64,000 nucleotides of DNA, from assembly GCA_033816765.1 (NCBI GenBank), contig CM066289.1, positions 2,356,001 to 2,420,000 on the forward strand, in the 5' to 3' direction. Below the pieces are notes generated by a model. That model searched no databases and was not told the origin of the DNA. It saw nothing but the letters and a program-made list of their open reading frames with translations. The position numbers and the translations under genes were made by a program. Source of the stretch: Nothopassalora personata (lineage: Eukaryota; Ascomycota; Dothideomycetes; Mycosphaerellales; Mycosphaerellaceae). Positions 10,873 to 22,707 of the stretch are shown in pieces. The first letter of the stretch is position 1; each line of letters opens with the position of its first letter.

Positions 10873-13546
10873 TTAGTAGTAGCTGTTTCTATCCCGATGA
10901 GAGCGAACTTGCTGGTACGAAGCAGGAGCTTGCCGTCTACCCGTGCCAATATCAATAGTAGAAATCTCTCTCGACAGCGCGTCAGGACCATAATCTGGCT
11001 GCTGTAAAGGCACTTTCGGTGGAATGGAAGGTGGTCCGTATGCGTTCTCGTAAGCCATTCGATCGTCACTAGGCCACGGGCTGCGATCGCGGATTCCTCT
11101 TGTGTACTCCTGTTGCTCGTATGGATTTGGAACAGAATTGAAGTTGGCGTGGTCTCGTAGAGGCTCCATTGGGCTGGGCGGTGCACTCTTCTTCACGAGC
11201 CGTGCTCTGATCTTGGAGGGCCGGGGGTCCGAGACATGCTCTAGCGGTGCCGACTGTTGCCTGGGCCGTACATTGATCATGGTATCCTTCGACATTCGAC
11301 CTCCGGTGGTCATGACGCCTTGTCCTCTGGGCCCAAAGTCTCTGTCTCGGCCAAGACCATATGTCCTGTTTGGTACCTTTTGCTCAGGCTCAGGCGCCCA
11401 GGCTTCGACCGGCAGGTGGTCAGACGGATCTATCTCTTGACCGTGCCAGCCAACAATGGGTCCAGTTCGAGTCGGAGAGGACCCATTCTGGAGCTGTGGA
11501 GTGCCATTGGCCCCAAAGTCGTCTGGACCGAATGGAATGGTCGAACGGCTACCTTCTGACATTGAAGGCCGAGGTGAGACTGACTTGCGAGGCAACGTTC
11601 TGGCTGATCCCAACTGTGATGTCGACAGCGGGCTGCCATCTGCCGATTCGAACGCTTGTACCGGATGCTGGATGCTGTAAGAGCTCTTAGCATTTGAATC
11701 TGACGTGCGCTGCATCGATGGTTGTGGAGACGCTGCTCGCGGTCTCGAGACCGGCACTGGCTCTCTACCTCGATAGCCATCGTGGTAGGGTGATGAGTCC
11801 ACACTTCCTTGAGCGTACGGGTTCGGGCTCCTTGATCGTGGTGCATCCTGGGCGTAAGGATTTGGGCTCCTAGCGCGCGACACTTCTTGAGACAGAGGAT
11901 GTGGCCGCGATAGAGTACTGTATAGATCCGCCATGCTGTGCCTGCCGGGATGCTGTCTCCCATAAGGCGGTGTTCTCCCTGGAAGAGGTGTCTGTTCGGG
12001 TGACATCAGGTTGGGTGTCGAGCCATGGCTAGCCTGATATGGCGACTTGCCGTACTCGTCGAAAGATTGACCTCGCCTGGGATGAGAAAGGCTCGGTGCA
12101 GTCTGCTGAGGTCCATAATCGCGCTCGATGCTTTGCAGAGGCGACGAGTTCGGAACATAGTCTTGTCGCCTAGCTGGAAGCGTGGTCCCATGCCTCGTAG
12201 CCGGTGCATATGCTTGATTATGCGGCGAGTTGTAATGAGGCACTGCTGGTGAGCTGTGACTATGCATAGGTGGCGGTGGTGGAGGCGGTGACGTCTCGAA
12301 ATCATCTTCGACATGCGGCTGCCGGCCAGCTTGAGGACTCCCATACTCGTTCTCCCATGCTGGAGGTACGTCGTTCCTACGCTGACGTACCTGCTGGTAC
12401 TGATGATCGAGGTCAGGGATGGCATCGGGGTAGTCTGTCCTTAGTTGAGAGCCGTCTTCGTAGACATGGCTCTCTGGAACCGCCGGGGCAGAGTTGGCGT
12501 GTTGTAGAGTGGGTGGTCTCGCATGCTGCTGAGGAGGCAACTGTCGTCGCGCATAGTTCGGCTGTGGATGAAGTGGTGAGCGCTGTCTTCGGCTCGGGCG
12601 TAGCTCTGGGAGAAAGTCTGGCTGTGCTGGCGTGGGTGAAGTGCTGTACAGCTCTGGGCCCAGGTTTGGATCGTACTCGCCATACTCCGATGCCACTCGC
12701 TGTGGCTCCAATGCGGCTGGAGTTGGCCCTGCTGACTGCGGTTGTGCCGCGACAGGCTTCTGACCAAACAGGGTAGCTTGGGAATGCGGGTAATTGAATG
12801 TTTTGGGTCCTTCCTGCGGTAACGATGTTGCCCGTGACGGTGTCGAGTAGTCTCGAGGTCCATGCTTTGCTCTTCCAGGCGGAGCTCGGTCAGGTATCAC
12901 AACCGCCTGGGTCGCTGGCGCGTTGGGGTTCACGGGCAAGGGCCTCCTCTTGACCTTGGTATTCAGGCTACCATACTGCTGCTTCAACTCGTCTGCAACT
13001 GACGTGCCCGCTTCGTGTTGCTTGTCCGGCTTCTCCCTCGTGTCGTAGTAAGTCATCTCTATCCTGATCTCGCCAGCATATTTCCCTTTGCAGTTCAGGC
13101 CTTGCCATTGATCCATCTTGCCTCCGCCGGGCACCACGACCTCGTTCAGGCTGACGTATGCTTCTCCAATCAGGTCCGTCCTCTTGTCTTCGCTGAATAC
13201 CGAGACTTTGAGAGTGTAGTAGTCGGGCGAGTCGTGCACTGTGAATCGCAGTTCCTGGTCCCTACATCATTCCCGTCAGCGATGTCTTTCCGTAGCATGC
13301 GTGCCTCAGCACTTCCACCTACCATCTCGGCGTCTGCCCTCCCCTCTGGTCAGTCTCAGTCTTACGCGCTTCTTTGCCTAGTCTTGCTGCACAGTATGGA
13401 TTCTGCTTGCCCATCGTCTTGCGGTTCGGGAGATTCTTCGCTCGGTCCACAATCAACACCAATGTCCCAATCTCAGGGCCGTCGACCGTCATGTCGGCAA
13501 AGATGCCGGCGGCGTGCGGGCCATTGCTGGCCATCTTCGAGCTCAT
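10873..13546 (-). CDS. C2-domain protein of the Inn1/Fic1 type (septation)
   Basis: Two exons, 13546..13323 and 13261..10873, separated by a 61-nt intron (GTAGGT donor, TGTAG acceptor) that joins TPR-W-DQELRFTVHD in frame. Product 870 residues. Residues about 20-130 form a C2 domain (GTLVLIVDRAKNLPNRKTMG, NPYCAARLG, DQELRFTVHDSPDYYTLKV, DLIGEAYVSL). The remaining 700 residues are disordered and very rich in Pro, Ser, Gln, Tyr and Arg, with many PxxP stretches (for example SPPPPPPPMHSH). In yeasts the related Inn1/Fic1 proteins use the C2 domain and PxxP motifs that bind SH3 proteins to couple membrane ingression to the actomyosin ring; a role at septa here follows from that similarity. Start: the frame opens earlier at a TTG, so the first ATG (MSSKMASNG) is used; MASNG at 13534 is the alternative. 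Confidence 0.85.
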
Positions 13547-14157
13547 CCCGAGCAAGAGTGACGCAGAAGACTGTAGCGACCGACGTGCCCGCAGCGCCTA
13601 CTTCAAGGCGAGCTCGAATGGCTGCCGAAACTCGCTACACTGGAGCCTCAGGCGCGTGTTTGTTGATGGCGTGAACGGCTAATTCGCATCGTGTAGAAAC
13701 CCGAAACCTTAATGATCCAGCATCGTCGCGTTTGACTCGCGCGTGTTTGAGTGGATGGGGATGTGGATGTGAGAACTGCTAGTGATGCTGCATGACAACT
13801 GAAAGTCATGATACTGTACATGTAGCGGCTGCATGCTAAGAGCTGGTGGCTGAGCGATGCACCAAAGCGGGAGGCTGGTCTGGTCTGCTGCAGGGATGGA
13901 TCCACACGCAACCAGACCACTGTGCAACCAATATCCGTGCAACCAATTCACGTTGACACAGCCCTCGCGATGATGAAGGTATCGGCCTTTTGCTGAAACA
14001 TGACGGGCTTGTAAACCAATCGCAACATCCGTCCACTTAACCAGAACTATCTAACGACCTCGGATCATTCGCTGTGACCCTTGCACAGAGATCTCGTTCG
14101 GCATTCATGGATGCCATGCATCGTCATGTCCGTCGGGCACACGCGTTCTGACAGGTT
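13547..14157. other. Intergenic, promoter of the C2-domain gene
   Basis: About 610 bases between the start of the C2 gene and the stop of the next minus-strand gene. No supported gene, RNA or repeat. Confidence 0.4.
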
Positions 14158-15233
14158 TCAATGCGGCAGAATCTTCCAGTCGACGCCTGTTGTCCACTTC
14201 TGACCCTCGAGCTCGACCTCCCACATCGGCGCCCGGATCCCAACGAGACTACTCTCTTCCAGGTCAATAGACTCCTTCTTCGAGTCCACGATAAGAAGGA
14301 GATTATTCATCGTTCCATCAGGCTGTCTCGCCTCCACGAGAAGCGGTGTAACGCCTTTGACAGACTGCACTGTGAAACGAAGCACAAAGTCCTCACCTCT
14401 CAAATACCCTTGTCCTTTCCGGCTGTGAGTGGCACTTTGACCTATCTCGATAACCCATTGCTGCATAGTAGCTGCCATGCCTCCGGGCACAAATTTCTCC
14501 CCGCGACGGTGGGGTGAGAAAGCCTCAGGTAGTGGCTCGTGTCGGTCTTGAGGCGGCAGAGACGAGCGAAGGAATGCTGGACGATGAATCACCGCCCTAT
14601 CGTCACGCACGGAGCTTGCTACACTGCCAGCTCGGCTGAATTGCTGAGGCCGTGCCGCAAGGGCCGAAGCTGGCGTTGTTGGGTGCTTGAAGGAAGGCCT
14701 CGCTGGGGATGCTGCGGCAAGGTCGAATCCGTCACCAAGGGCGATGTCGTCTTGCCGGCGCCGCTTGGAAGAATGCGTCAAGTTGCTGGTCCATATCTGA
14801 TCGATGGCCGTTTGACGTACTAGCTCCGTGGTTGGCCATGCTTCGGCTTGCTCGCTGTCAAGCATCTCGTCATCTTGGTCGTCATGCTCGGCTGCTTCGT
14901 CAATGCCCTCTCCAGGTTGAGTGGCTGCTCGCAAGGCATGAGCTCGAGTGGATTGCGATGGCGACTGCTGTCGAGACTGCGCTGCGCAACCTACCTTTCC
15001 GAACCCGAATCGAGGCGTATGCGCAAATTGAGATGATTCTGGCGTAAGCTGATGAGATTGTGGCGTCCTAGCCGGTCCCGATGTGAGGTGTTGTAGACGG
15101 CGTGAAGCTGCTGGTGTAGCATTTTTCGGTGGCGAAGGCTGCCGCTTCGTGGCTAGGAAGCGGTGAGGCGATGGTGTCTGATCATGTCAATATTGAGCTT
15201 CAAATGCGGACCGTGAACACACACCACGGGCAT
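14158..15233 (-). CDS. Unknown protein, disordered N-half and folded C-terminal domain
   Basis: The long frame 15177..14158 has no ATG until far inside. A 9-nt first exon 15233..15225 (ATGCCCGTG) followed by a 47-nt intron 15224..15178 (GTGTGT donor, TTGACAT branch-like, ATCAG acceptor) gives MPV-TPSPHRFLATKRQPSP in frame and a 342-residue protein. Residues 1-90 are Pro/Ser/Gln/Arg-rich with TPRFGFG; residues 90-115 are acidic (DDQDDEMLDSEQ). A KRRRQ basic patch suggests nuclear import. Residues about 225-342 look beta-rich and folded (FVLRFTVQSVKGVTPLLVEA, MWEVELEGQKWTTGVDWKIL). The layout resembles nuclear nucleic-acid-binding proteins, but I cannot name a family. The exon 1 assignment is inference; the rest of the frame is firm. 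Confidence 0.65.
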
Positions 15234-16597
15234 GTTGTCACCCCTGTCCTCCGCAATACATGTGCTGCTTCGAAATTATTGCAAGCATTGCGGTATGCGC
15301 TACTCCTGATGCGGGACAGAAGTCGGCTGTCAGGGAATTCGGTCGTGTATAATAACCGACCTTTGAATATGTCTTGCACCACTCTCAACTTGTGGTTGGA
15401 GACGTAGATGCAGATGGAGATGTAGGTGGAAGGTAAAGCTCGAAGTGCTGAAGCGCGTCAATTTCGTGCTTCGTTCGCGTCATCGCCCCTGCCCGCCTTC
15501 TACGTTCTGCCGTTGATCAAGAACTGCATCTTCAAATCGCGGTCGGCCGTCATGCCTACCCAGACACTCATCCCCGCCGCATGCCATGAGAGAGGATGAA
15601 CTTCAGGAACTTCCCCATGCTGACACGGCGGATTCGACCCGGCCATGACTTTGTCAGCATCGGAACGACACGGCTACAGAAAAATACAGTAATTGGCGCG
15701 TTGTCGATCTGCCGTGGTATCCGATTGCTTGCTGGGGTGTTGGCGGTAGATATACAAGTCATCACTGTTACGACGATACGGAGTGCACGAACACGGAAAT
15801 ACTGGCCTTGGTCGTTCGAAACGCAAGAACGTAAGTTCATGGTTTTGGGGTCGCAGATGGCGGAGTAGTCGATGGCTTGCATGTTGTGTGTGGAGTTTGA
15901 TCGTCTGGAACACGAAGCTCGGAAGTGTTTGGCCGGACACGTGCGCTTGATGCAGCTGAGCGAGACTTGTCTAATTTGCTTTGGAAAGTAATTTTGCGGC
16001 GAGATTCTGAACTTCATACACTGTTGTCATGCTCGTTGGAAGAAGAATGTGAAACGGCCTTTTGACCTGCCGCATTCGAGCCCATCAATTCCATAGCGCC
16101 GATGCAAACGCCCAGCAATCTGAGATAGCGAAGGATCTTGGACGACCGGTTGCTCGCGGCAGCGGGTCCAGATCTCGCGACTTCCATCGTCGTTTTTGCC
16201 AACTGCTGCTCCCTCCCACCACTGTCATCGTTCAGCCTTTAGCCTTTGCAAATCACTGACACGCCCACTATTACTGTATCATCCCAAGAGCCATTGCGAT
16301 CACTCCCGCCGAAACGGTCGCAGCGTCATAGGCTGCTCTGCGAACAGTGGGGAGTGATTGACGTCCCCGCAGGCCACGTCAGAACTGTCTGGAGAGCCGC
16401 AATCTGCAGCTCGAGTCGCGGATATTGTTATCGTTGGCATTGCTTATACACATAGTCATCCTACCTACAATGTACAACGGAATACCATAATACTCCGACT
16501 ACCGAAGGACCTCGACCAGCTGAGGCGTGCGCGTCTCACCAGGGGCTGCTGATGAGCCACAATCAGCTGGTATCTCACATGCAAAGTAGCATGCAAC
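15234..16597. other. Intergenic, about 1.36 kb, no confident gene
   Basis: Divergent upstream region of the 15233 minus-strand gene and the 16598 plus-strand gene. The largest open frame, 15568..16017 on the minus strand, has a poor composition and no recognisable domain. A C-rich leader-like stretch lies at 15400-15440 on the minus strand. I see no tRNA, repeat or other element. Confidence 0.4.
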
Positions 16598-18172
16598 ATG
16601 ACTCCGCCTGGATCCTTCATGCCTTCTTCACATCGCAGCGCTGGCCACAGCAGCACCACTACCATTCCTTCCTCCAGTGTTAGCAAGTCGCCCATCAATT
16701 TGAGCCTGAGCACGAAGAATTTGCGTCCAAAGGGCAATCTTTCTCGCCATGAGGACAGCGCTGGTGGCTACTCAGCCGAGCTCGTGTCGCCGGAGACCAT
16801 ATATCTACCGCCAACAAGGTCAAGGCAGAACCTGCGGCTTGATATGTCGACTCCGGGGTCTGCGACGCCGTTGGTGAAGACTTCATCTACTGGAAACCAT
16901 ACCAAGTTACACAAGCGTGGGAACTCTGGATCTTCGCTGCCCGGACCACCAAGTCCCTTTGGTGGGACACATTCGCAGTTCAGTACACCTTTTGCGACGT
17001 ACGAAGAACCATTTCCTGATGTCGTAACAACTCCGACATCAGCATCGGGCGTACCAAAGATCAAGCCGTACTTGAGAAAGATGTCCCTAGCGAAGGAGGA
17101 CCAAGGCATGATCGATCTTTCGAAGAGCACGACCGAGAACGATCGTCTAGCAGGCTTGGGTATACAAGACTTCGCCGCAAAGTCCGCCAGCGATGTGAGC
17201 TTCGCACAAACGAGACGTGGGCCGACACACGGGCGAAACGCCAGTGGTGGGTCGCAGATCAGCACCAAGAGTGGTAAACCTGGCCAAACATTCGTACATC
17301 CTATGGCTAAGACACCGAGGCCGTATACACCTCCTGGCAGGAGTTACGCGAGTTCGATCAACGACGACGAGGCGAACGAGAGTGATGACGTTGTGGACGA
17401 TGACTTCCGACTTGGTAATGGCTTCAGGACAAGACGAAGCATGTCAATATCATCAGTCCCTGCACCGATGCCGACACCACTGTCACAGTCGCAAACTGCA
17501 GATGAGCTGGGCTTTTTGCCGAAGCTTACGAGCACGTCTCAGTCCAATCTCTCCACGACCTCCGACAAGTCGTCCAGGTCGAGGCAGACCCGTCCTCGTG
17601 GCAACACGGATTATTCACAAGATTATGCTCCCACTCCATCCTCACGGACAAGCCTCGACAAGGCCTTCAGCTTAGTGTCGAAACGCAATCTATCCGACCC
17701 AGAGCCACAGACCCGTAATGATAAGATTCGAGAGGCCAGGCGGAAGTTTGAGGAGAAAGAGGCCAACAAAGATAGGAAGATTGAAAGTAAGCGTCGCGAT
17801 TCAGAAGCGAAACAGAGGTCACGCCAGAACTCCTCCGCACTTCCCGGATCGCCACTGAAGCCTGCTTTGAAGCGCATCGATATCAATAAGAGGAAGCGAG
17901 GCATGTCAGCTGCCGCGACTGCAGGTGCCGACGGTGCAGACGAGACGCGCAGTGGCACGTCTCGGGATTTCCAAGCCATGAGCTACGAGGACCACAGGCC
18001 AGCAAATACAGCATCATTGCCTCGCTATGGTGATAGCCCTGGAGCAAGCGAGAAGAACGGTCGATGTGCCTACGAGTCACGGTCTGTGAACCAGGAAAAG
18101 CCATATGGAATTGGGATGCGTTTCTCGACTTGGTTCCAGACGCGGATCTTGAGTTGTGGTGGGAAAGAATGA
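16598..18172 (+). CDS. Low-complexity protein of unknown function
   Basis: A single uninterrupted frame of 524 residues starting MTPPGSFMPSSHRSAGHSS. It is almost wholly predicted disordered: Ser, Thr, Pro, Lys and Arg dominate, with many SP/TP sites, suggesting a regulated phosphoprotein. A short helical basic stretch around residues 370-405 (NDKIREARRKFEEKEANKDR) may form a coiled coil, followed by PLKPALKRIDINKRKRG, a likely nuclear localisation signal. The last 60 residues are richer in aromatics and Cys (FSTWFQTRILSCGG) and could reflect intron read-through. No conserved catalytic motif. Real coding is supported by length and composition; function cannot be assigned. Confidence 0.65.
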   Translation: MTPPGSFMPSSHRSAGHSSTTTIPSSSVSKSPINLSLSTKNLRPKGNLSRHEDSAGGYSAELVSPETIYLPPTRSRQNLRLDMSTPGSATPLVKTSSTGNHTKLHKRGNSGSSLPGPPSPFGGTHSQFSTPFATYEEPFPDVVTTPTSASGVPKIKPYLRKMSLAKEDQGMIDLSKSTTENDRLAGLGIQDFAAKSASDVSFAQTRRGPTHGRNASGGSQISTKSGKPGQTFVHPMAKTPRPYTPPGRSYASSINDDEANESDDVVDDDFRLGNGFRTRRSMSISSVPAPMPTPLSQSQTADELGFLPKLTSTSQSNLSTTSDKSSRSRQTRPRGNTDYSQDYAPTPSSRTSLDKAFSLVSKRNLSDPEPQTRNDKIREARRKFEEKEANKDRKIESKRRDSEAKQRSRQNSSALPGSPLKPALKRIDINKRKRGMSAAATAGADGADETRSGTSRDFQAMSYEDHRPANTASLPRYGDSPGASEKNGRCAYESRSVNQEKPYGIGMRFSTWFQTRILSCGGKE

Positions 18173-18600
18173 GGGTCACATCGACGGATACAGTCAAGGA
18201 TTGCGATACAGTGAGAAATGCGTAGGAGCTTTTGGGGTGATTTGCTTTGATATTTAGCGTCGGTCGTTGTGCTGCATATTTGGATACCCGCCGCTTTGGC
18301 TTGCATGGTTTGGCTTTCTTCAGCGCGGCGCATGGGCGCAGCGTTTGGTTGTCCATGAGGTGTCGATTGTATACAGCTGTGTACACCGAGTCTAGGTGGA
18401 GCTCTCACTACTTTACTGCACACTGTCTTTCCGCCGGCTGGTCATGCCTACCAGTCGTAGCAGTAGTGCTTTCACATGGCTGAGGGCAATTGCCATTACT
18501 AAGCTGAGGTGTCGTCGGACGCGTTGCAACCCGAACACACTTTGCAAACGACACCCCACATCGCAGCTTCACCTGTGCGGTACTAGAGAAGCAATTCAAC
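18173..18600. other. Intergenic, upstream of the histidine phosphatase gene
   Basis: About 430 bases between two plus-strand genes. No gene, RNA or repeat seen. Confidence 0.4.
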
Positions 18601-20137
18601 ATGGTCAAGCCAAGGGTAAGACTCCTTCCCACGATCAATCCTTCAAGAGCAACGACTGACAAACCGTAGTTGATCATCCTGATCCGCCATGCCCAGTCCG
18701 AAGGCAACAAGAACCGCGAGATACACCAGATGATCCCAGACCATAGGGTCAAGCTTACGGATGAAGGTCACAAACAAGTAAGCTTGTAGCATACGAAAGG
18801 ATCGAGATGTGCTATTCCTGACTAACCCGCAGGCAGAAGACGCTGGACGACGACTACGCGCCCTGTTGAGACCCGACGACAAGCTTCAAATCTTCACGTC
18901 ACCGTATCGACGTACGCGAGAAACTACGGAGGGTATCTTGAAGACTCTGACCTCCCGCTACGATGACGATGCGCCCAGTCCATTTAGTAGGAACAAAATT
19001 ACGGTGTACGAAGAGCCGCGGCTCAGGGAGCAAGACTTTGGCAACTTCCAACCCTGTTCGGCAGAGATGGAGAGGATGTGGGCAGAAAGAGCAGATTATG
19101 GACACTTTTTCTACCGGATACCTGATGGCGAAAGTGCTGCCGATGCATACGACCGCGTGTCAGGCTTTAATGAGAGTTTATGGCGGCAGTTTGGCGATGC
19201 AGACTTCCCGAGCGTCTGTGTGCTCGTCACGCATGGTCTCATGTCGAGAGTGTTTTTGATGAAGTGGTATCATTGGTCTGTGGAGTACTTTGAGGATCTC
19301 AGGAACGTCAATCATTGCGAGTTCGTTGTGATGAGGAAAGATGCCGAGACGCAGAAGTACGTACTGGAAAACAACCTCCGGACATGGTCGGAATTGAGAC
19401 GACAGCGAAAGGAGGAGCAGGCCAGGCAGGATCCGCAGAGACGGAATACACTGTCGAGCTTCTTGACACAATCACAGGACAGTCCGAAGATACCGCCACG
19501 CAAATGGGGTGGTTGTATTGACGGATGTAATCATGGCAACGATCAGTACCCAAGACGTACGGCACAACGGAAGCAGCAAGTTCAGCAAGAGCTCCAACTA
19601 CCACCGCCGGCCGAGGCACCAGAAGACACGCCGAATGAAGCAGAAGATCATCCTGTCGCCCTGGTTGAGCTGGCGGCGAAAGGAGGGAAGGACCAGGGAG
19701 GCGTTGATGGTCCCTCAGACGAAGGCTCTACGACCAGCTCGCGACCAGTATTCAATATGCCCGTCAGGCCGGGAACAAATTCGATGGTGCATCCTGGCAG
19801 AGACGGCGGAGGCACAACATCAGGCACCACAACGCCCCATGAGATGAGCGACAATGATGGGAATCAGTACTTTGCTTCCCAGACACAGAAAGTAGCATCC
19901 TTGGGCAGCGCCCGGCGAAAAGCCCCACAACGAAAAGCAACGCCCGAAGACATTGAGCGCTGGGCGCGAGAGAGCGGAATGGGGAAAGGGAAGAGAGCTG
20001 ATGCTCTTGGTGATGAGCCAGATGCCTGGTCGGACGAGAACAGAGGGAGCCTGGACGAGAAGAATGCTTCGCGGGGCCTGGATGACATTGACGGTGCGGA
20101 GAAGGAGGACAAAGGTCTGAGGGGAAGTGTGTATTGA
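18601..20137 (+). CDS. DET1: Histidine phosphatase (phosphoglycerate mutase family), DET1-like
   Basis: Three exons, 18601..18615, 18670..18777 and 18833..20137, with 54- and 55-nt introns (GTAAGA and GTAAGC donors; CCGTAG and CGCAG acceptors, the second after a GACTAAC branch). The first exon encodes only MVKPR. Product 475 residues. The histidine phosphatase RHG-type motif (LIILIRHAQSEGN) follows the first splice; FTSPYRRTRETTEGIL and VCVLVTHGLMSRVFLMKWYH supply the conserved Arg and the second His. The sequence closely follows the yeast Det1/YDR051C group, acid phosphatases implicated in intracellular sterol transport. The catalytic core ends near residue 240; the remaining half is disordered, charged and filament-fungus specific. 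Without the small first exon the gene looks N-terminally truncated. Confidence 0.9.
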
Positions 20138-20457
20138 ACTGTGGATTGCAACTGAGGGGCACGATGAGACGAGGTTATGATTACCGCGAAGGCAGAATGT
20201 AGCGGTAGAATGTAGACTGCAATGCATCTCCATACATGTCTTTATGTGAAGCATGGACCATGTCGGCACTTTTTCCTCCGGATCGCGCTTTAGAATACCA
20301 CGTTCTAATTCCCTCGCGTGCTCCTCGACTTGAGCTCTTACATGACACTTTTGGATTGCGCTTGCATACACATAACACATATTGCATTCAACATTCATCA
20401 GCTGCAGCGACCGAAGCCGGATACAATAACCCAATCGAGACTCGGAGCAAAGACACA
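20138..20457. other. Intergenic, short promoter region
   Basis: About 320 bases between two tandem plus-strand genes. The frame of the downstream gene is open through it from 20236, but the composition is not coding-like. Nothing else seen. Confidence 0.4.
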
Positions 20458-22164
20458 ATGGCAACACCAGCTCCCCGACGGAGCAAGCGCATTGCAGCTT
20501 CGCGAGATGGAAGCCGCGCAGGGTCAGTTGTTTCCGACGACGCTGCTCCACCTGGTTTGTACCACCCGCACCGTCCCTCTACACAAGAGTCAGAGCAAGG
20601 GCAAGACTCTGAAGACGCATCACTCGCGGCAGCAACCAGTTTGTTGACGCGGAGGAGCCCCGCCAGAATCACAAAGACACCAAGCAAGAGACATGCGCGA
20701 ACCAAGACCACCACCATCACCTTTGACGCGGCAGCAGCGATCGATTGCATATTGCGAGATGGCGCACACATCCAGAAACTGACCAACATGCAAAAAGACG
20801 CAGTCATCTCGGCCTTTGCCGTCCGCGAGGAAGGTCTGCGCGATCAGCTCGCAGCCCAGCGCTCTCAACTCACCACGCAAGAATCTCAGATTGCGGAATT
20901 GACTCGAGAGCGAGATGAGGCGAAGCGCAAGTACGAACAGAAGCGCACTCTGCGCGAGTCTCTCTTCTACGAAAGAGTCCAAAAGCAGAGCCTGGAGATC
21001 AAGCAGAGCCAGCAAAGTCAGCAGCAAACATCAAGCACACCCGCACCCGCACCCGCTGCAACGAACGACCTCGTATCTCAAACGACGCCAGCTTCGTCGC
21101 CTGGCCCACCCAAACAAAGCAATGAGCCCGAGACATCCAAGGCGCTCGTTGTCGCAACTCCTCACGAGCCTGCACTGGAAACACCGAGATCTTCGTTCTT
21201 CGGTCGCATATTCAAAACCATCACCTCGCCATTCTCAGCCCGTCGATCGAGCGGTTCATCATCTCCTCAAGCTTCGCAAGAGCAGAAGCCACTGGGAGAA
21301 CTTCCATCTTCACGCAAACGTCCAGCACCAGAACCCGAGCGACCGGTCGAGACGGAGGTGAAGCCAGCAGAGCAGCCAGTAGAGCAGCAACCGAAAACAC
21401 GACCAACACCGCAGCGGAAGACTGCTCAACTGCCGCAGTCGCGCGCACAGACACCTTATCAGCCAGTAGCCCTCGATACCATCAGCGAAAAGGCAGAGTC
21501 AGAGCAGCGCGCCAGCACGAGCATGCCTGATCCAACGCCATCACGACCTCCGCGCAGCGTTGCCAAGCTTCGACGGGCTGCGCGCGAACAGAACAACACC
21601 CCAAGCGCAAAGACACCCAGTCGAGTGTGGACACGTCAGCCCGCACCAAAAGAGCCAAACGCAGACGCACGTCTTGAGAAGCTTCGACGTTTCCAGGAAG
21701 CCCAGCGCACTTACAACACTATGAAAGAGGACGAAGACATTAGAGAGATGGTTCCACGTCCCACCAAGAGAGTCAAGATCGACGATCTTATCTCTATACC
21801 ACACAACCGCCCAGGCGACTCGGAGTCGACTTTCAGGGTGTACGATATTGACTCCGATGACGAGATGGAGGTCGACGCAGAGTTCGCCGAGATCCGGCAG
21901 AATATTTTTGAAGCTTCAAAGACGAAAGAAACAGATGACAAGAAGGATGAGGAGACGTCAAAGCGAGTGCAAGAGACGCCCAAAGCGGTGGAGCAGACGA
22001 TTGCGCCGACGATCAAAGTTCCGAAGATGACGTTCAAGTTTCCCAGTGTTGGTTTGATGCCGGAAGACCAGCGAGACCGCCCTGTCGACGAAGTCCTGGG
22101 CGCAAAGTTCGCGTATGGTCTGGCAGTATGGCTGAAGACCGGCGAACAGGCTGTTCAGTGGTAA
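20458..22164 (+). CDS. Nuclear-type coiled-coil protein of unknown function
   Basis: One exon, 568 residues from MATPAPRRSKRIAASRDGSR. The ATG at 20458 has A at -3 and G at +4; the frame is open upstream but that part does not look coding. A KRIAAS-type basic start suggests nuclear localisation. Residues about 75-190 include a helical heptad-like section (REEGLRDQLAAQRSQLTTQE and RERDEAKRKYEQKRTLRE). A long Pro/Ser/Thr/Glu-rich disordered region follows, then DSDDEMEVDAEFAEIRQNIF. The C-terminus is compact (MTFKFPSVGLMPEDQRD, LGAKFAYGLAVWLKTGEQAV) and looks like a conserved short motif. No named family recognised. Confidence 0.75.
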   Translation: MATPAPRRSKRIAASRDGSRAGSVVSDDAAPPGLYHPHRPSTQESEQGQDSEDASLAAATSLLTRRSPARITKTPSKRHARTKTTTITFDAAAAIDCILRDGAHIQKLTNMQKDAVISAFAVREEGLRDQLAAQRSQLTTQESQIAELTRERDEAKRKYEQKRTLRESLFYERVQKQSLEIKQSQQSQQQTSSTPAPAPAATNDLVSQTTPASSPGPPKQSNEPETSKALVVATPHEPALETPRSSFFGRIFKTITSPFSARRSSGSSSPQASQEQKPLGELPSSRKRPAPEPERPVETEVKPAEQPVEQQPKTRPTPQRKTAQLPQSRAQTPYQPVALDTISEKAESEQRASTSMPDPTPSRPPRSVAKLRRAAREQNNTPSAKTPSRVWTRQPAPKEPNADARLEKLRRFQEAQRTYNTMKEDEDIREMVPRPTKRVKIDDLISIPHNRPGDSESTFRVYDIDSDDEMEVDAEFAEIRQNIFEASKTKETDDKKDEETSKRVQETPKAVEQTIAPTIKVPKMTFKFPSVGLMPEDQRDRPVDEVLGAKFAYGLAVWLKTGEQAVQW

Positions 22165-22707
22165 GCCTTTTGATATGCAGGTTGAGTTTGGCGGAATGAT
22201 ATGGGCATGGCAAACAAGCCATTGAGTGGTGTTTTTGCTTGCAAGCGGATTCAGTTGGGCATTTTGAGCGCGTTTTTGCATGCGAACAGCACTTGATGAC
22301 AAGCAGCGCCAGAGAGCGCTTTCTACGGCATGGCATGGGTGTGTATTAGCGAAGGCGTTTTGGAGTTTCTGACGCGGCAAGAGGGCGTTGCCGATGACAC
22401 GCTCTCGGCCTTGATGTCTAACGATTTGCACAGAGGATCAGAAAACGACAGCTCTGATAAAACAATGAAGCAGTACTCGACGCTTCTCGTCTCACATGTT
22501 GACTCATATTCGCTCTGTCCCCGCCACGACAATGAGGCGTCGATCGCGTTATCGCTGGGGTCATAGCTCCTACCTTGATGGACCTGTATCAGCTGCGCGT
22601 CAAGTGGCATGACCACCCGATGTCTCAATAGATCTTTACCTTTCCGACCTGCCTCGCCCACTAACATTCTTAACTCATCTAGACACAGATCGATCATCGC
22701 CTTCACG
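22165..22707. other. Intergenic, promoter and leader of bleomycin hydrolase
   Basis: About 540 bases. An ATG at 22609, in frame with the hydrolase, could give a longer product (see findings). A CTAACATTCTTAACTCATCTAG stretch ending near 22681 resembles an intron 3' end and may mark a leader intron. Nothing else seen. Confidence 0.4.

Noticed and set aside
15568..16017. 149-codon minus-strand frame
   Set aside because: No conserved block, odd Cys/Arg content, no supporting splice structure.
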